Position numbers and translations under genes: made by a program. This document shows positions 1 to 6,089 of a stretch of DNA of 6,089 bases, one piece after another; position 1 is the first letter of the stretch; each line of letters starts with the position of its first letter. The notes below the pieces were generated by a model. That model did no database searches. It saw nothing but the letters and a program-made list of their open reading frames with translations, and was not told the DNA's origin. Source of the stretch: Cupriavidus sp. (GTDB lineage: Bacteria; Pseudomonadota; Gammaproteobacteria; Burkholderiales; Burkholderiaceae). The stretch lies in the NCBI GenBank assembly GCA_013362725.1, contig JABFVP010000602.1, positions 1 through 6,089 on the forward strand, written 5' to 3'.

Positions 1-687
1 TGCCTGATGGAGCGCCAGCTCGACAAGCCCGCCGCCACGCTGCTGCAAGGCGCGCTGGAACGCAAGGGCCTGCGCTTCCTGCTGAGCGCACAGACCGCAG
101 AGGTCCTCGGCACCGAACGCGTCACCGGGGTGCGCTTCAAGGACGGCAGCGAGATCCCCGCCGACCTGGTGGTGATGACCGCCGGCGTGCGCCCCAATAT
201 CGAACTGGCTGCCGGCGCCGGCCTGCACTGCGAGCGCGCCATCGTCGTCGACGACACGCTGCAGACCTACGATCCGCGCATCTACGCCGTGGGCGAGTGC
301 GTGCAGCACCGCCAGGCCACCTTCGGGCTGGTCGCGCCAATCTGGGACCAGGCGCGCGTGTGCGCCGCGCACCTGGCCGGTGCCGGCCATCGCCGCTACG
401 TGCAGCAGGCCACCGCCACCAAGCTGAAAGTGACGGGCGTGGACTTGTACTCCGCCGGCGACTTCATCGGCGGCGAAGGCAGCGAAGACCTGGTGCTGCG
501 CGACGCGCGACGCGGCGTCTACAAGCGCCTGGTGCTGCAGGACGGGCGCCTGGTCGGTGCCGTGCTGTACGGCGACGTGCAGGACGGTGCCTGGTACTTC
601 GAGCTGATCCAGCAACGCACGCCGGTGGCGGCGCTGCGCCAGCGCCTGCTGTTCGGCAAGGCGCAGTGCGAAGCGCTCGCTGCCTAG
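1..687 (+). CDS. NirB-like FAD/NAD(P)H oxidoreductase, nitrate reductase electron-transfer subunit (5'-truncated)
   Basis: This is the C-terminal half of a pyridine-nucleotide-disulfide-type flavoprotein. The reading frame is open from base 1 and the true start lies outside the window; the internal ATG at 7 sits in the conserved LMERQLD segment of the NirB family and is not a start. Visible family marks are TAGVRPN (178-198), the FAD-contacting IYAVGEC (280-300), the NirB-like FGLVAP (322-339) and a KLKVTGVD segment near 421-444. The closest architecture I know is the N-terminal FAD/NAD(P)H part of nitrite reductase NirB, but this protein stops at 687, with no BFD cluster or sirohaem domain. 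With nasA 40 bases downstream, the likely role is to take electrons from NAD(P)H and pass them to NasA in the cytoplasm, as NasC does in Klebsiella and NasB in Bacillus. Those symbols conflict between organisms, so none is assigned. A different redox partner is possible but less likely. Confidence 0.85.
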   Translation, partial: CLMERQLDKPAATLLQGALERKGLRFLLSAQTAEVLGTERVTGVRFKDGSEIPADLVVMTAGVRPNIELAAGAGLHCERAIVVDDTLQTYDPRIYAVGECVQHRQATFGLVAPIWDQARVCAAHLAGAGHRRYVQQATATKLKVTGVDLYSAGDFIGGEGSEDLVLRDARRGVYKRLVLQDGRLVGAVLYGDVQDGAWYFELIQQRTPVAALRQRLLFGKAQCEALAA

Positions 688-718
688 CGTCACCCAAAGC
701 CACATATCGCCCCCGCAC

Positions 719-722
719 GGAG
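719..722 (+). promoter_or_regulatory. Ribosome binding site of nasA (supports GTG start)
   Basis: A GGAG core lies 5 bases before the GTG at 728-730. No ATG in this frame lies near the start of the conserved domain, and the first cluster cysteine falls at residue 21 from the GTG. The GTG is therefore the best-supported start. The 40-base gap before it shows no terminator, which fits co-transcription with the flavoprotein gene. Confidence 0.65.
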
Positions 723-727
723 AACGC

Positions 728-3451
728 GTGAACCTGTCCGACATCCCGGTTGTATCCGCAACACTGACCACTACCACCGCCACCACGTGCCCGTACTGCG
801 GCGTCGGCTGCGGCGTGCGTGCCTCGGTGCGCGCCGACGGCCAGGTCGAGATCGCGGGCGACGCGCAGCATCCGTCCAATCAGGGCCGGCTCTGCGTCAA
901 GGGCTCGGCGCTGGGCGAAACGGTAGACCTGGAAGGCCGTCTGCTCCATCCCAAGCTGCGCGACGCCGACGGCCAACTGCAACAGGTGTCGTGGGACCGC
1001 GCGCTCGACACCGTGGCGCAGGGCTTCACCGACATCATCCGCCGCCATGGTCCGGATTCGGTCGCGCTCTACGTCTCGGGCCAGCTGCTGACCGAGGACT
1101 ACTACGTTGCCAACAAGCTGATGAAGGGCTTTATCGGCAGCGCCAATATCGACACCAACTCGCGCCTGTGCATGTCGTCGGCGGTGGCAGGCCACAAGCG
1201 CGCCTTCGGCGAAGACCTGGTGCCGGGCAACTACGAAGACCTGGAGCTGGCCGACCTGGTGGTGCTGGTGGGCTCCAACACCGCGTGGTGCCACCCGATC
1301 CTGTTCCAGCGCCTGTCGCGGGCCAAGGAAGCGCGCCCGGAGATGAAGATCGTGGCGATCGATCCGCGCCGCACCGCCACCTGCGAACTCGCCGACCTGC
1401 ACCTGGCGATCCGGCCGGGCACCGACGTGTGGCTGTTCAACGGGCTGCTGAGTTACCTGGCGCGTGAAGGGCATGCCAACGCCGCCTTCGTCGGCGTCAG
1501 CACCGCGGGGCTGGACGAAGCCCTGCAGGCCGCCGACGCCAGCTGCGCCGATCCTGCCGCGGTGGCACGCGCCTGCAAGCTGAACCTGCAGGACGTGCTG
1601 GACTTCTACGCACTGTTCGCGCACACCGAAAAGACCGTGACGGCCTTCTCGCAGGGCGTCAACCAGTCGTCGGCCGGCACCGACAAGGTCAACAGCATCA
1701 TCAACTGCCACCTGCTTACCGGCCGTATCGCCCAGCCGGGCATGGGCCCGTTCTCGCTGACCGGCCAGCCCAACGCGATGGGCGGGCGCGAAGTCGGCGG
1801 CCTGGCCAACATGCTGGCCGCGCATATGGAACTGGCCAACCCGCTGCATCGCGAGGTCGTGCAGGATTTCTGGCAATCGCCCGCGATCGCCGACCGCCCT
1901 GGCCTCAAGGCAGTGGAGTTGTTCGAGGCCATCGAGGCCGGCCGCGTCAAGGCGGTCTGGGTGATCGCCACCAACCCGGTGGTGAGCCTGCCCGATGCCG
2001 ACCAGGTGCGCCGCGCGCTGGCCCGATGCGAACTGGTGATCAGCAGCGACATCATCGAGCGCACCGACACCAACGCCGCCGCGCATGTGCTGCTGCCCGC
2101 GCTGGGGTGGGGCGAGAAGGACGGCACCGTGACCAACTCGGAGCGGCGCATTTCGCGCCAGCGCGCCTTCCTGCCGGCGCCGGGCGAAGCGCGCGCCGAC
2201 TGGGACATCCTGTGCGAAGTGGCACGCCGCATGGGCTTCAGCGGCTTCGACTATGCCGGCCCGCACCAGATCTTCGACGAACACGCGCGCCTGAGCGCAT
2301 GGCGCAATGATGACGCGCCGCGCGCGTTCGATATCGGCGGACTGGCCGGCCTGGATCCGGTGCGCTATGACGCGCTGGAACCGGTGCAGTGGCCCGTGCC
2401 CGCGCAAGGCGCGCAGGATGCGCGGCGCTTGTTCGGCGATGGCCGCTACGCCCACGCCGACGGCCGCGCCCGCTTTGTCGCCACGCCGCCGCGCGCGCCG
2501 GCCCATGCGCCCGACGACGACTTCCCGCTGATCCTGAATACCGGCCGCGTGCGCGACCAGTGGCACACCATGACGCGCACCGGCAAGTCGGCCAAGCTCG
2601 CCGACCACCTGCCCGAGCCCTTTGTCGACATGCACCCGCAGGACGCGCTGCTGTGCGGCGTGGGCGAGGGCAAGCTCGCGCGTGTCAGCACCCGCTGGGG
2701 CGCGATGGTCGCACGCGTGCGGCATGGCGGCGGCATTCCGCGCGGCAGCGTGTTCGTGCCGATCCACTGGAACGGACAGTTCAGTTCCGACGCGCGCGTC
2801 GGCGCGCTGGTCAATCCGGTGGTCGATCCCGTTTCCGGCGAGCCCGAGTTCAAGCACACGCCGGTGCGGGTCGAGCCGTTCGGTGTGCACTGGCATGGCT
2901 TCATGCTGAGCCGCCGCGCGCTGCCGGCCGAAGCGCTGACCTACTGGACGCGCGTGCAGGGCCGCCAGTTCCAGCGCTATGAATTTGCCGGCCGCGACAC
3001 CGTCGCCGATCGCACCGCCTGGGCCCGCGCGCTGCTCGGGGTGACCGATCCGGACGCAGACTGGCTGGAATACGAAGACCGAGCCGCGGGCGTGTACCAC
3101 GCCGGCCATGTCGTCGACGACCGGCTCGAGGCCTGCGTCTATGTGTCGACGCGCCCCGAGCTGCCGTCGCGCGCCTGGCTTGCCGGCCTGTTCGGACGCG
3201 AGCGTCTGGAAGACGCCGACCGCATCGGGCTGCTGCTCGGACAGCCGATGGAGAAAGGCGCCGACACCGGCCCGACGGTGTGCTCCTGCTTCGGCGTCGG
3301 GCGCAACACCATTTGCGATGCCGTGCGCAAGCACGACCTGAAGACGCCCGCCGAGATCACGGCCTGCGTCAAGGCCGGCGGCAACTGCGGCTCGTGCGTG
3401 CCGGAGCTGAAAAAACTGCTGGTGGAGGTGCGCGTGGCCGAAGTGGCCTGA
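728..3451 (+). CDS. nasA: Assimilatory nitrate reductase, catalytic (molybdenum) subunit
   Basis: Reduces nitrate to nitrite in the cytoplasm for nitrogen assimilation, using a Mo-bis-MGD cofactor. The 907 residues show these parts in order. An N-terminal [4Fe-4S] domain has Cys21, Cys24, Cys28 and Cys56 (CPYCGVGC, then RLCVKG), with the conserved Lys58. The molybdopterin oxidoreductase core runs from about 70 to 500, with Cys148 in NSRLCMSSA as the expected Mo ligand, as in NapA. The dinucleotide-binding domain spans about 597-717 (LILNTGRVRDQWHTMTRTGK; HWNGQF at 680). A segment at 718-851 I cannot assign. A C-terminal BFD-like [2Fe-2S] domain has Cys852, Cys854, Cys887 and Cys890. There is no Tat or Sec signal, which separates it from periplasmic NapA. 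Length is slightly above Klebsiella NasA as I recall it. A formate dehydrogenase alpha subunit is the main alternative; the BFD tail, the flavoprotein neighbour and the absence of a selenocysteine context favour NasA. Nitrogen control (NtrC, NasR or similar) would act on a promoter upstream of the window. Confidence 0.92.
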   Translation: MNLSDIPVVSATLTTTTATTCPYCGVGCGVRASVRADGQVEIAGDAQHPSNQGRLCVKGSALGETVDLEGRLLHPKLRDADGQLQQVSWDRALDTVAQGFTDIIRRHGPDSVALYVSGQLLTEDYYVANKLMKGFIGSANIDTNSRLCMSSAVAGHKRAFGEDLVPGNYEDLELADLVVLVGSNTAWCHPILFQRLSRAKEARPEMKIVAIDPRRTATCELADLHLAIRPGTDVWLFNGLLSYLAREGHANAAFVGVSTAGLDEALQAADASCADPAAVARACKLNLQDVLDFYALFAHTEKTVTAFSQGVNQSSAGTDKVNSIINCHLLTGRIAQPGMGPFSLTGQPNAMGGREVGGLANMLAAHMELANPLHREVVQDFWQSPAIADRPGLKAVELFEAIEAGRVKAVWVIATNPVVSLPDADQVRRALARCELVISSDIIERTDTNAAAHVLLPALGWGEKDGTVTNSERRISRQRAFLPAPGEARADWDILCEVARRMGFSGFDYAGPHQIFDEHARLSAWRNDDAPRAFDIGGLAGLDPVRYDALEPVQWPVPAQGAQDARRLFGDGRYAHADGRARFVATPPRAPAHAPDDDFPLILNTGRVRDQWHTMTRTGKSAKLADHLPEPFVDMHPQDALLCGVGEGKLARVSTRWGAMVARVRHGGGIPRGSVFVPIHWNGQFSSDARVGALVNPVVDPVSGEPEFKHTPVRVEPFGVHWHGFMLSRRALPAEALTYWTRVQGRQFQRYEFAGRDTVADRTAWARALLGVTDPDADWLEYEDRAAGVYHAGHVVDDRLEACVYVSTRPELPSRAWLAGLFGRERLEDADRIGLLLGQPMEKGADTGPTVCSCFGVGRNTICDAVRKHDLKTPAEITACVKAGGNCGSCVPELKKLLVEVRVAEVA

Positions 3452-3566
3452 GCTTTTGCCAGACTGATCTTTCACCATGCATTAGGCATCCTTCACGAGA
3501 ACCAGATTGCTGTCGCAGCGGCTTGCCGCCATGCTAGCCGCGCAACCCTGACAAGCCGCCCCGGAC

Positions 3567-3578
3567 CCGCGGCGCGGC
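3567..3578 (+). repeat. Short GC-rich quasi-palindrome, copy 1
   Basis: The 12-mer CCGCGGCGCGGC occurs here, 18 bases before the receptor start codon, and again at 4725-4736 in the next spacer. Its first 11 bases are an inverted repeat, CCGCG-G-CGCGG. It could be a protein-binding site shared by the two transporter-related genes, or chance in GC-rich DNA. Confidence 0.3.
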
Positions 3579-3586
3579 ACCTATCT

Positions 3587-3590
3587 GGAG
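3587..3590 (+). promoter_or_regulatory. Ribosome binding site of the Bug receptor gene
   Basis: GGAG lies 6 bases upstream of the ATG at 3597. It fixes this start over the in-frame ATG codons at 3645 and 3648, which would remove the charged n-region of the signal peptide. Confidence 0.7.
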
Positions 3591-3596
3591 ACAGCA

Positions 3597-4604
3597 ATGA
3601 AGGATGCGAAGTATCGGCTCGCCGGGCCGCGATGGCTGGCGGGCATGATGGTAATGGCTTCTGCCATGGCAGGCGCTTCAGGCGCGGCAGCGGCCGATGC
3701 CTATCCGGCCAAGCCGATCACCCTGGTCGTGCCCTACTCCGCCGGCGGCCCGACCGATGTCGTCGCGCGCACGCTGGCGCAAGCGATGTCGCAAGACCTT
3801 GGCCAAAGCATCGTGGTGGAAAACCGCACCGGTGCCGGCGGCACCGTGGCGGCCGCCTTCGTCGCGCGCGCCCAGGCCGACGGCTATACGCTGCTGATCC
3901 ACCACAACGGCATGGCGACCGCGCCGGCGCTGTACAAGAAGCTGTCGTATGCGCCGCTGAAGGACTTCGAGTACGTCGGCCAGGTGGCGGACGTGCCGAT
4001 GACGCTGATGGGTCGCAAGGACCTGCCGGCGAAGACGGTGCCGGAGCTGATCCGATACGTGACGCAGAACAAGGACAAGGTGTCGCTGGCCAATGCCGGC
4101 CTGGGCGCCGTGTCCCAGCTGTGCGGGCTGCTGTTCGAACAATCGGTGCACGTCAAGCTGAACGCCATTCCCTACCAGGGTGCGGGCCCCGCGCTGACCG
4201 CGCTGCTGGGCGGCCAGGTCGACCTGCTGTGCGACCAGACTACGGCCACCCTGCCCCATATCCAGGCCGATCGCGTGCGCCTGTTCGGCGTTACCACGCC
4301 GGCACGGATCAAGGCACTGCCACAGGCCCCGACTCTGCAGGAAGGCGGGCTCAAAGGCTTTGACGTCAAGGTATGGCACGGCATCTACGCGCCCAGGGGC
4401 ACACCGCCGGCCGCCGTCGAACGCCTGACCAAGGCATTGCAGACGGGGCTGAAGGATCCGGCCGTGATCAGAAAACTGGACGGACTCGGTGCGGAAATCG
4501 TTCCGGTCGACAAGCAGACGCCGGACGGGCTGCGGACGCTGCTGAAGGCGGAAAGCGACAAGTGGCAGCCGCTGCTGAAGTCGATGAAGGTCGAGGCCGA
4601 CTAG
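3597..4604 (+). CDS. Bug/TctC-family tripartite tricarboxylate transporter periplasmic solute-binding protein
   Basis: A periplasmic receptor that binds a small, often carboxylated, solute. The 335-residue length is typical of the family. Residues 1-12 carry several Arg/Lys, followed by a hydrophobic Ala/Met-rich stretch to about 33: a Sec signal peptide, probably cleaved in the AAAADA region at 30-35. Family signatures follow: YPAKPITLVVPYSAGGPTD at 36-54 (the loop and Asp54 that contact the ligand in solved Bug structures), VVENRTGAGG, IPYQGAGPALTALLGGQVD near 190-209, and a C-terminal helical domain. The mature protein has only two cysteines, Cys176 (QLCG) and Cys212 (LLCDQTT). No TctA or TctB gene lies next to it, so it is an orphan receptor, as is very common in Cupriavidus, Bordetella and relatives. 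It may serve a distant transporter or a sensor. The ligand cannot be predicted from sequence. The link to nitrate assimilation is position only, across a 145-base spacer. Confidence 0.93.
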   Translation: MKDAKYRLAGPRWLAGMMVMASAMAGASGAAAADAYPAKPITLVVPYSAGGPTDVVARTLAQAMSQDLGQSIVVENRTGAGGTVAAAFVARAQADGYTLLIHHNGMATAPALYKKLSYAPLKDFEYVGQVADVPMTLMGRKDLPAKTVPELIRYVTQNKDKVSLANAGLGAVSQLCGLLFEQSVHVKLNAIPYQGAGPALTALLGGQVDLLCDQTTATLPHIQADRVRLFGVTTPARIKALPQAPTLQEGGLKGFDVKVWHGIYAPRGTPPAAVERLTKALQTGLKDPAVIRKLDGLGAEIVPVDKQTPDGLRTLLKAESDKWQPLLKSMKVEAD

Positions 4605-4632
4605 GTCAACGCGCCTTTTCCCGGCAATAGGT

Positions 4633-4638
4633 TAGAAT
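4633..4638 (+). promoter_or_regulatory. Candidate -10 box for the MFS gene
   Basis: TAGAAT matches the sigma70 -10 consensus at five of six positions, in a locally A/T-richer patch just after the receptor gene. No good -35 hexamer is found 15-19 bases upstream, so this is a weak or activator-dependent promoter at best. If used, the transcript would have a 5' leader of about 195 bases before the start at 4840. Confidence 0.3.
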
Positions 4639-4652
4639 CTCTGCATCTTCCT

Positions 4653-4673
4653 GGCGGACTTTCCTGGTCCGCC
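4653..4673 (+). other. Perfect 7-bp hairpin in the MFS gene leader
   Basis: The arms GGCGGAC (4653-4659) and GTCCGCC (4667-4673) pair without mismatch around a 7-base loop, TTTCCTG. It begins about 15 bases after the candidate -10 box. No T-run follows, so it is not a standard intrinsic terminator. It may be a leader RNA structure, an operator near the transcription start, or a poor 3'-end hairpin for the receptor gene. Confidence 0.45.
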
Positions 4674-4724
4674 CCATCCTGCCTGACTGGCGCCCCCCGG
4701 CACCGCTTCCGTATGCGCCCGACT

Positions 4725-4736
4725 CCGCGGCGCGGC
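4725..4736 (+). repeat. Short GC-rich quasi-palindrome, copy 2
   Basis: Identical over 12 bases to 3567-3578. Here it sits 103 bases before the MFS start codon and overlaps the left arm of the weak hairpin at 4733-4757. Confidence 0.3.
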
Positions 4737-4762
4737 TTAATTCCCCCGATTTAGCTGTTTTT
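4733..4762 (+). terminator. Weak U-tailed hairpin, possible attenuator
   Basis: CGGCTTAA (4733-4740) can pair with TTTAGCTG (4750-4757) over eight positions, with one G-U wobble and one T-T mismatch, around a 9-base loop. Five T's follow directly (4758-4762). The stem is weak for a terminator in this GC-rich genome. It could end the receptor transcript or act as an attenuator in the MFS leader. Confidence 0.25.
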
Positions 4763-4828
4763 GGCCATCGATGCCGTCGCGTTGCGCCGCCTCGACACGC
4801 GCGTCGCGCTGTCCGTCATATCGTCCCC

Positions 4829-4832
4829 GGAG
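4829..4832 (+). promoter_or_regulatory. Ribosome binding site that sets the MFS start
   Basis: GGAG lies 7 bases before the ATG at 4840. The longer in-frame start at 4771 has no purine-rich site before it and would add 23 Arg/Ser/Cys-rich residues in front of the first membrane helix. Confidence 0.65.
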
Positions 4833-4839
4833 TTTCCGA

Positions 4840-5985
4840 ATGCCATCGCCGTTCCTTCTGCCCGTCCTGGCCCTTGCCGTCTGCATGGTCGGGGCAGCGG
4901 AGTTCATGCTCGCACCGATGCTGGCCCCGCTCGCATCGGCCTTCAACACGTCCCCGGCGTATGCCTCGGGACTGGTCTCGGCCTATGCCTTGTCCTACGC
5001 CGCGGCGGCGCCGTTGATGGGTTGGCTCTCGGATCGCGCCGGACGTCGCGGCGTGCTGCTCGCTGCCATGCTGCTGTTCGCAGTGGATAGCATCGCACTG
5101 ACGCTGGTGCCGACACTGCCGGCCGCCATGGCCGTGCGAATTCTGGGAGGCCTGGCCGCGGCCGCTACGATCCCGACCGTCTTCGCCCTGATCGCCGATC
5201 GGATACCGCCGGCGAGACAAGCCGGCGCCATGGGTGGTGTCATGCTTGGCATGACGGCGGGGATTGCAGCTGGGCCCGCCGTGGCTGGTTTGCTGGTGGA
5301 GGCCTGGGGGTGGCGCGCGCCGTTTCTGTTGATCGCCGGAAGCTGCCTTGCAGCCTGCGGACTAGGCTGGTGCGTGATTCCGCGCGATCTGCCACGCGCC
5401 CACATGACTAAGGCGTCGTCCATCAAGAAGGCAAGCGCTGGCATCTTCCGCCTTCTGCTTGCAAAAGGCGCATGGAATGGCAGCGCAGTGGCGGGCTATG
5501 TCTTTGCGGGAGAAGCGCTGCGGATGCGATATGGCCTCGAGGTGGGAGCCGTCGGCATTGCCGTTTCAGTATTCGGTCTGGGACTGGGAATCGGCAATAT
5601 GCTGGCAGGACATTGCAGCCGGCGTTACCAGCGCGAAGAAAACCCCCTGGTTCTCGCTACCGTGGTGGTCGCCTGCTCCATGACATTATTCCTGACGGCC
5701 GCGATCGGGCTGGCGGTGGCACTGGGATGTCTGCTGACCTGGGGAGCGGCGCTGGGTATCGCGGCGCCTGCCAGCACCGCCATCCTCGCGCAGCGGGCCG
5801 GTGCAAACAAGGGAAAGGTGCTGGCGGTGTCGGAAAGCGTCAATAACGTGGCCGTACTGGCGCTGTTGCCGGTCGCTGCAAGCGCGTCGGGAACATACGG
5901 AGTCACGCCTGCCGCGGCATTGCTCGGCGGAATCTGCCTGGCTGGCGCCATCCTGAGTGCCACTGTCGGGCCTCGGGAACTCTAG
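4840..5985 (+). CDS. MFS transporter, DHA1-like efflux family
   Basis: An inner-membrane major facilitator, 381 residues from the ATG at 4840, near the usual length for compact 12-helix DHA1 proteins. Helix 1 starts at about residue 5 and carries Glu21 in an AEFMLAP context typical of the AraJ-like group. Motif A is GWLSDRAGRRG (61-71) in the loop between helices 2 and 3. Arg100 with GG at 103-104 in helix 4 resembles motif B. GITAGP-like motif C appears as GIAAGPAVAGLL (141-152) in helix 5, the antiporter mark, which suggests proton-coupled export. A basic loop with several Lys at about 189-203 separates the two halves, and further hydrophobic segments fill the rest to the C-terminus. Substrate is unknown: a drug, sugar or small metabolite are all possible. 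Codon use looks less GC-extreme than in nasA (more A/T-ending codons), which may indicate a different history. It is probably transcribed on its own, from the preceding spacer to the terminator at 6025. Confidence 0.9.
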   Translation: MPSPFLLPVLALAVCMVGAAEFMLAPMLAPLASAFNTSPAYASGLVSAYALSYAAAAPLMGWLSDRAGRRGVLLAAMLLFAVDSIALTLVPTLPAAMAVRILGGLAAAATIPTVFALIADRIPPARQAGAMGGVMLGMTAGIAAGPAVAGLLVEAWGWRAPFLLIAGSCLAACGLGWCVIPRDLPRAHMTKASSIKKASAGIFRLLLAKGAWNGSAVAGYVFAGEALRMRYGLEVGAVGIAVSVFGLGLGIGNMLAGHCSRRYQREENPLVLATVVVACSMTLFLTAAIGLAVALGCLLTWGAALGIAAPASTAILAQRAGANKGKVLAVSESVNNVAVLALLPVAASASGTYGVTPAAALLGGICLAGAILSATVGPREL

Positions 5986-6024
5986 CAAGGAAGTGCGAGC
6001 GCCGCGTTTTCGCCGCGCCAAAGA

Positions 6025-6061
6025 CAAAACCCCTCGCAGCACACGCTGTCGAGGGGTTTTG
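6025..6061 (+). terminator. Strong symmetric intrinsic terminator
   Basis: The 12-base arms CAAAACCCCTCG (6025-6036) and CGAGGGGTTTTG (6050-6061) are perfectly complementary. They enclose a nested CAGC/GCTG stem (6037-6040 with 6045-6048) with an ACAC loop and one bulged T. The stem ends in TTTT on this strand, and the A-run on the left gives TTTT on the other. It should end the MFS transcript 40 bases after its stop and could also stop a transcript arriving from the right. Confidence 0.9.
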
Positions 6062-6089
6062 CACAATAAGAGCCTGGCGATGACCTACT

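Larger units (their letters stand above)
3452..3596 (+). other. Spacer between nasA and the Bug receptor gene
   Basis: No gene and no convincing intrinsic terminator is seen in these 145 bases. There is a TTGCCA at 3456-3461 followed about 18 bases later by a poor -10 match (CATTAG, 3480-3485), which is too weak to call a promoter. Small inverted repeats are ATGC-N5-GCAT (3477-3489), GCGGC-TT-GCCGC (3518-3529) and an alternative 6-bp pairing of 3518-3523 with 3536-3541. None is followed by a T-run. Read-through from nasA into the receptor gene cannot be excluded. Confidence 0.5.

Noticed and set aside
297..731. Plus-strand open frame overlapping the flavoprotein gene in another frame
   Set aside because: Arg/Ala/Pro-rich shadow of the NirB-like frame; no domain and no ribosome site.
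464..3478. Open frame of 1004 codons on the minus strand, opposite nasA and the end of the flavoprotein gene
   Set aside because: It lies antisense to a gene with clear catalytic motifs. Its translation is dominated by Ala, Arg, Gly, His and Val with no domain or membrane pattern, as expected for the mirror of a GC-rich coding frame that rarely yields stop codons.
3456..3485. Possible promoter TTGCCA-N18-CATTAG just after nasA
   Set aside because: The -10 part matches only three of six positions and the spacing is long. Kept as a note in the spacer entry, not called.
3678..4379. Minus-strand open frame of 233 codons opposite the Bug receptor gene
   Set aside because: Same kind of shadow: His/Arg/Gln-rich composition, no recognisable motif, fully inside a gene with strong family signatures.
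4816..5444. Overlapping minus-strand open frames opposite the first part of the MFS gene
   Set aside because: Low-complexity Arg/Gly/Ala/Pro translations without motifs. The + strand frame carries motif A, motif C and membrane helices.
6000..6017. Direct repeat CGCCGCG-TTTT-CGCCGCG just before the terminator
   Set aside because: The two 7-mers are direct, not inverted, so they form no hairpin. Such short GC repeats are common in this DNA.
6062..6089. End of a possible minus-strand gene at the right edge
   Set aside because: Only 28 bases are visible beyond the terminator and no frame gives a recognisable C-terminus.

Overview
The window is a high-G+C stretch with third codon positions dominated by G and C. 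All four real genes lie on the + strand. The gene content, codon use and an orphan Bug-type periplasmic receptor point to a betaproteobacterium of the Burkholderiaceae, most like Cupriavidus or Ralstonia. That placement comes from family knowledge, not from a database search.

Left part (1-3451): an assimilatory nitrate reductase pair. The first gene is cut by the left edge. It encodes the C-terminal half of a NirB-like FAD/NAD(P)H oxidoreductase that ends where NirB would continue into its iron-sulfur and sirohaem domains. After 40 bases, and with its own ribosome binding site, comes nasA (907 aa, GTG start). NasA is a cytoplasmic molybdopterin nitrate reductase with an N-terminal [4Fe-4S] cluster, a Mo-ligand cysteine and a C-terminal BFD-like [2Fe-2S] domain. 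Electrons probably pass from NAD(P)H to the FAD protein, then through the iron-sulfur centres of NasA to the molybdenum site, reducing nitrate to nitrite. The nitrite reductase genes and the nitrate transporter, if linked, would lie upstream and outside the window.

Middle (3452-4604): a 145-base spacer without a clear terminator, then a complete Bug/TctC-family periplasmic solute-binding protein (335 aa) with a Sec signal peptide. No TctA or TctB membrane partners are present, so it is an orphan receptor of unknown ligand.

Right part (4605-6089): a 235-base spacer holds a candidate promoter, a perfect 7-bp hairpin and a weaker U-tailed hairpin. It leads to an MFS transporter of the drug-efflux (DHA1-like) type, 381 aa, whose best start is at 4840. 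A strong symmetric, probably bidirectional terminator closes the window. Beyond it only 28 bases remain and no gene can be called.

No tRNA, rRNA, CRISPR array, insertion sequence or phage gene was seen. The window looks like ordinary chromosomal metabolism and transport. The more interesting points are the division of NirB-type electron-transfer modules between two proteins, a paired-cysteine receptor, and small unexplained elements in the two spacers.
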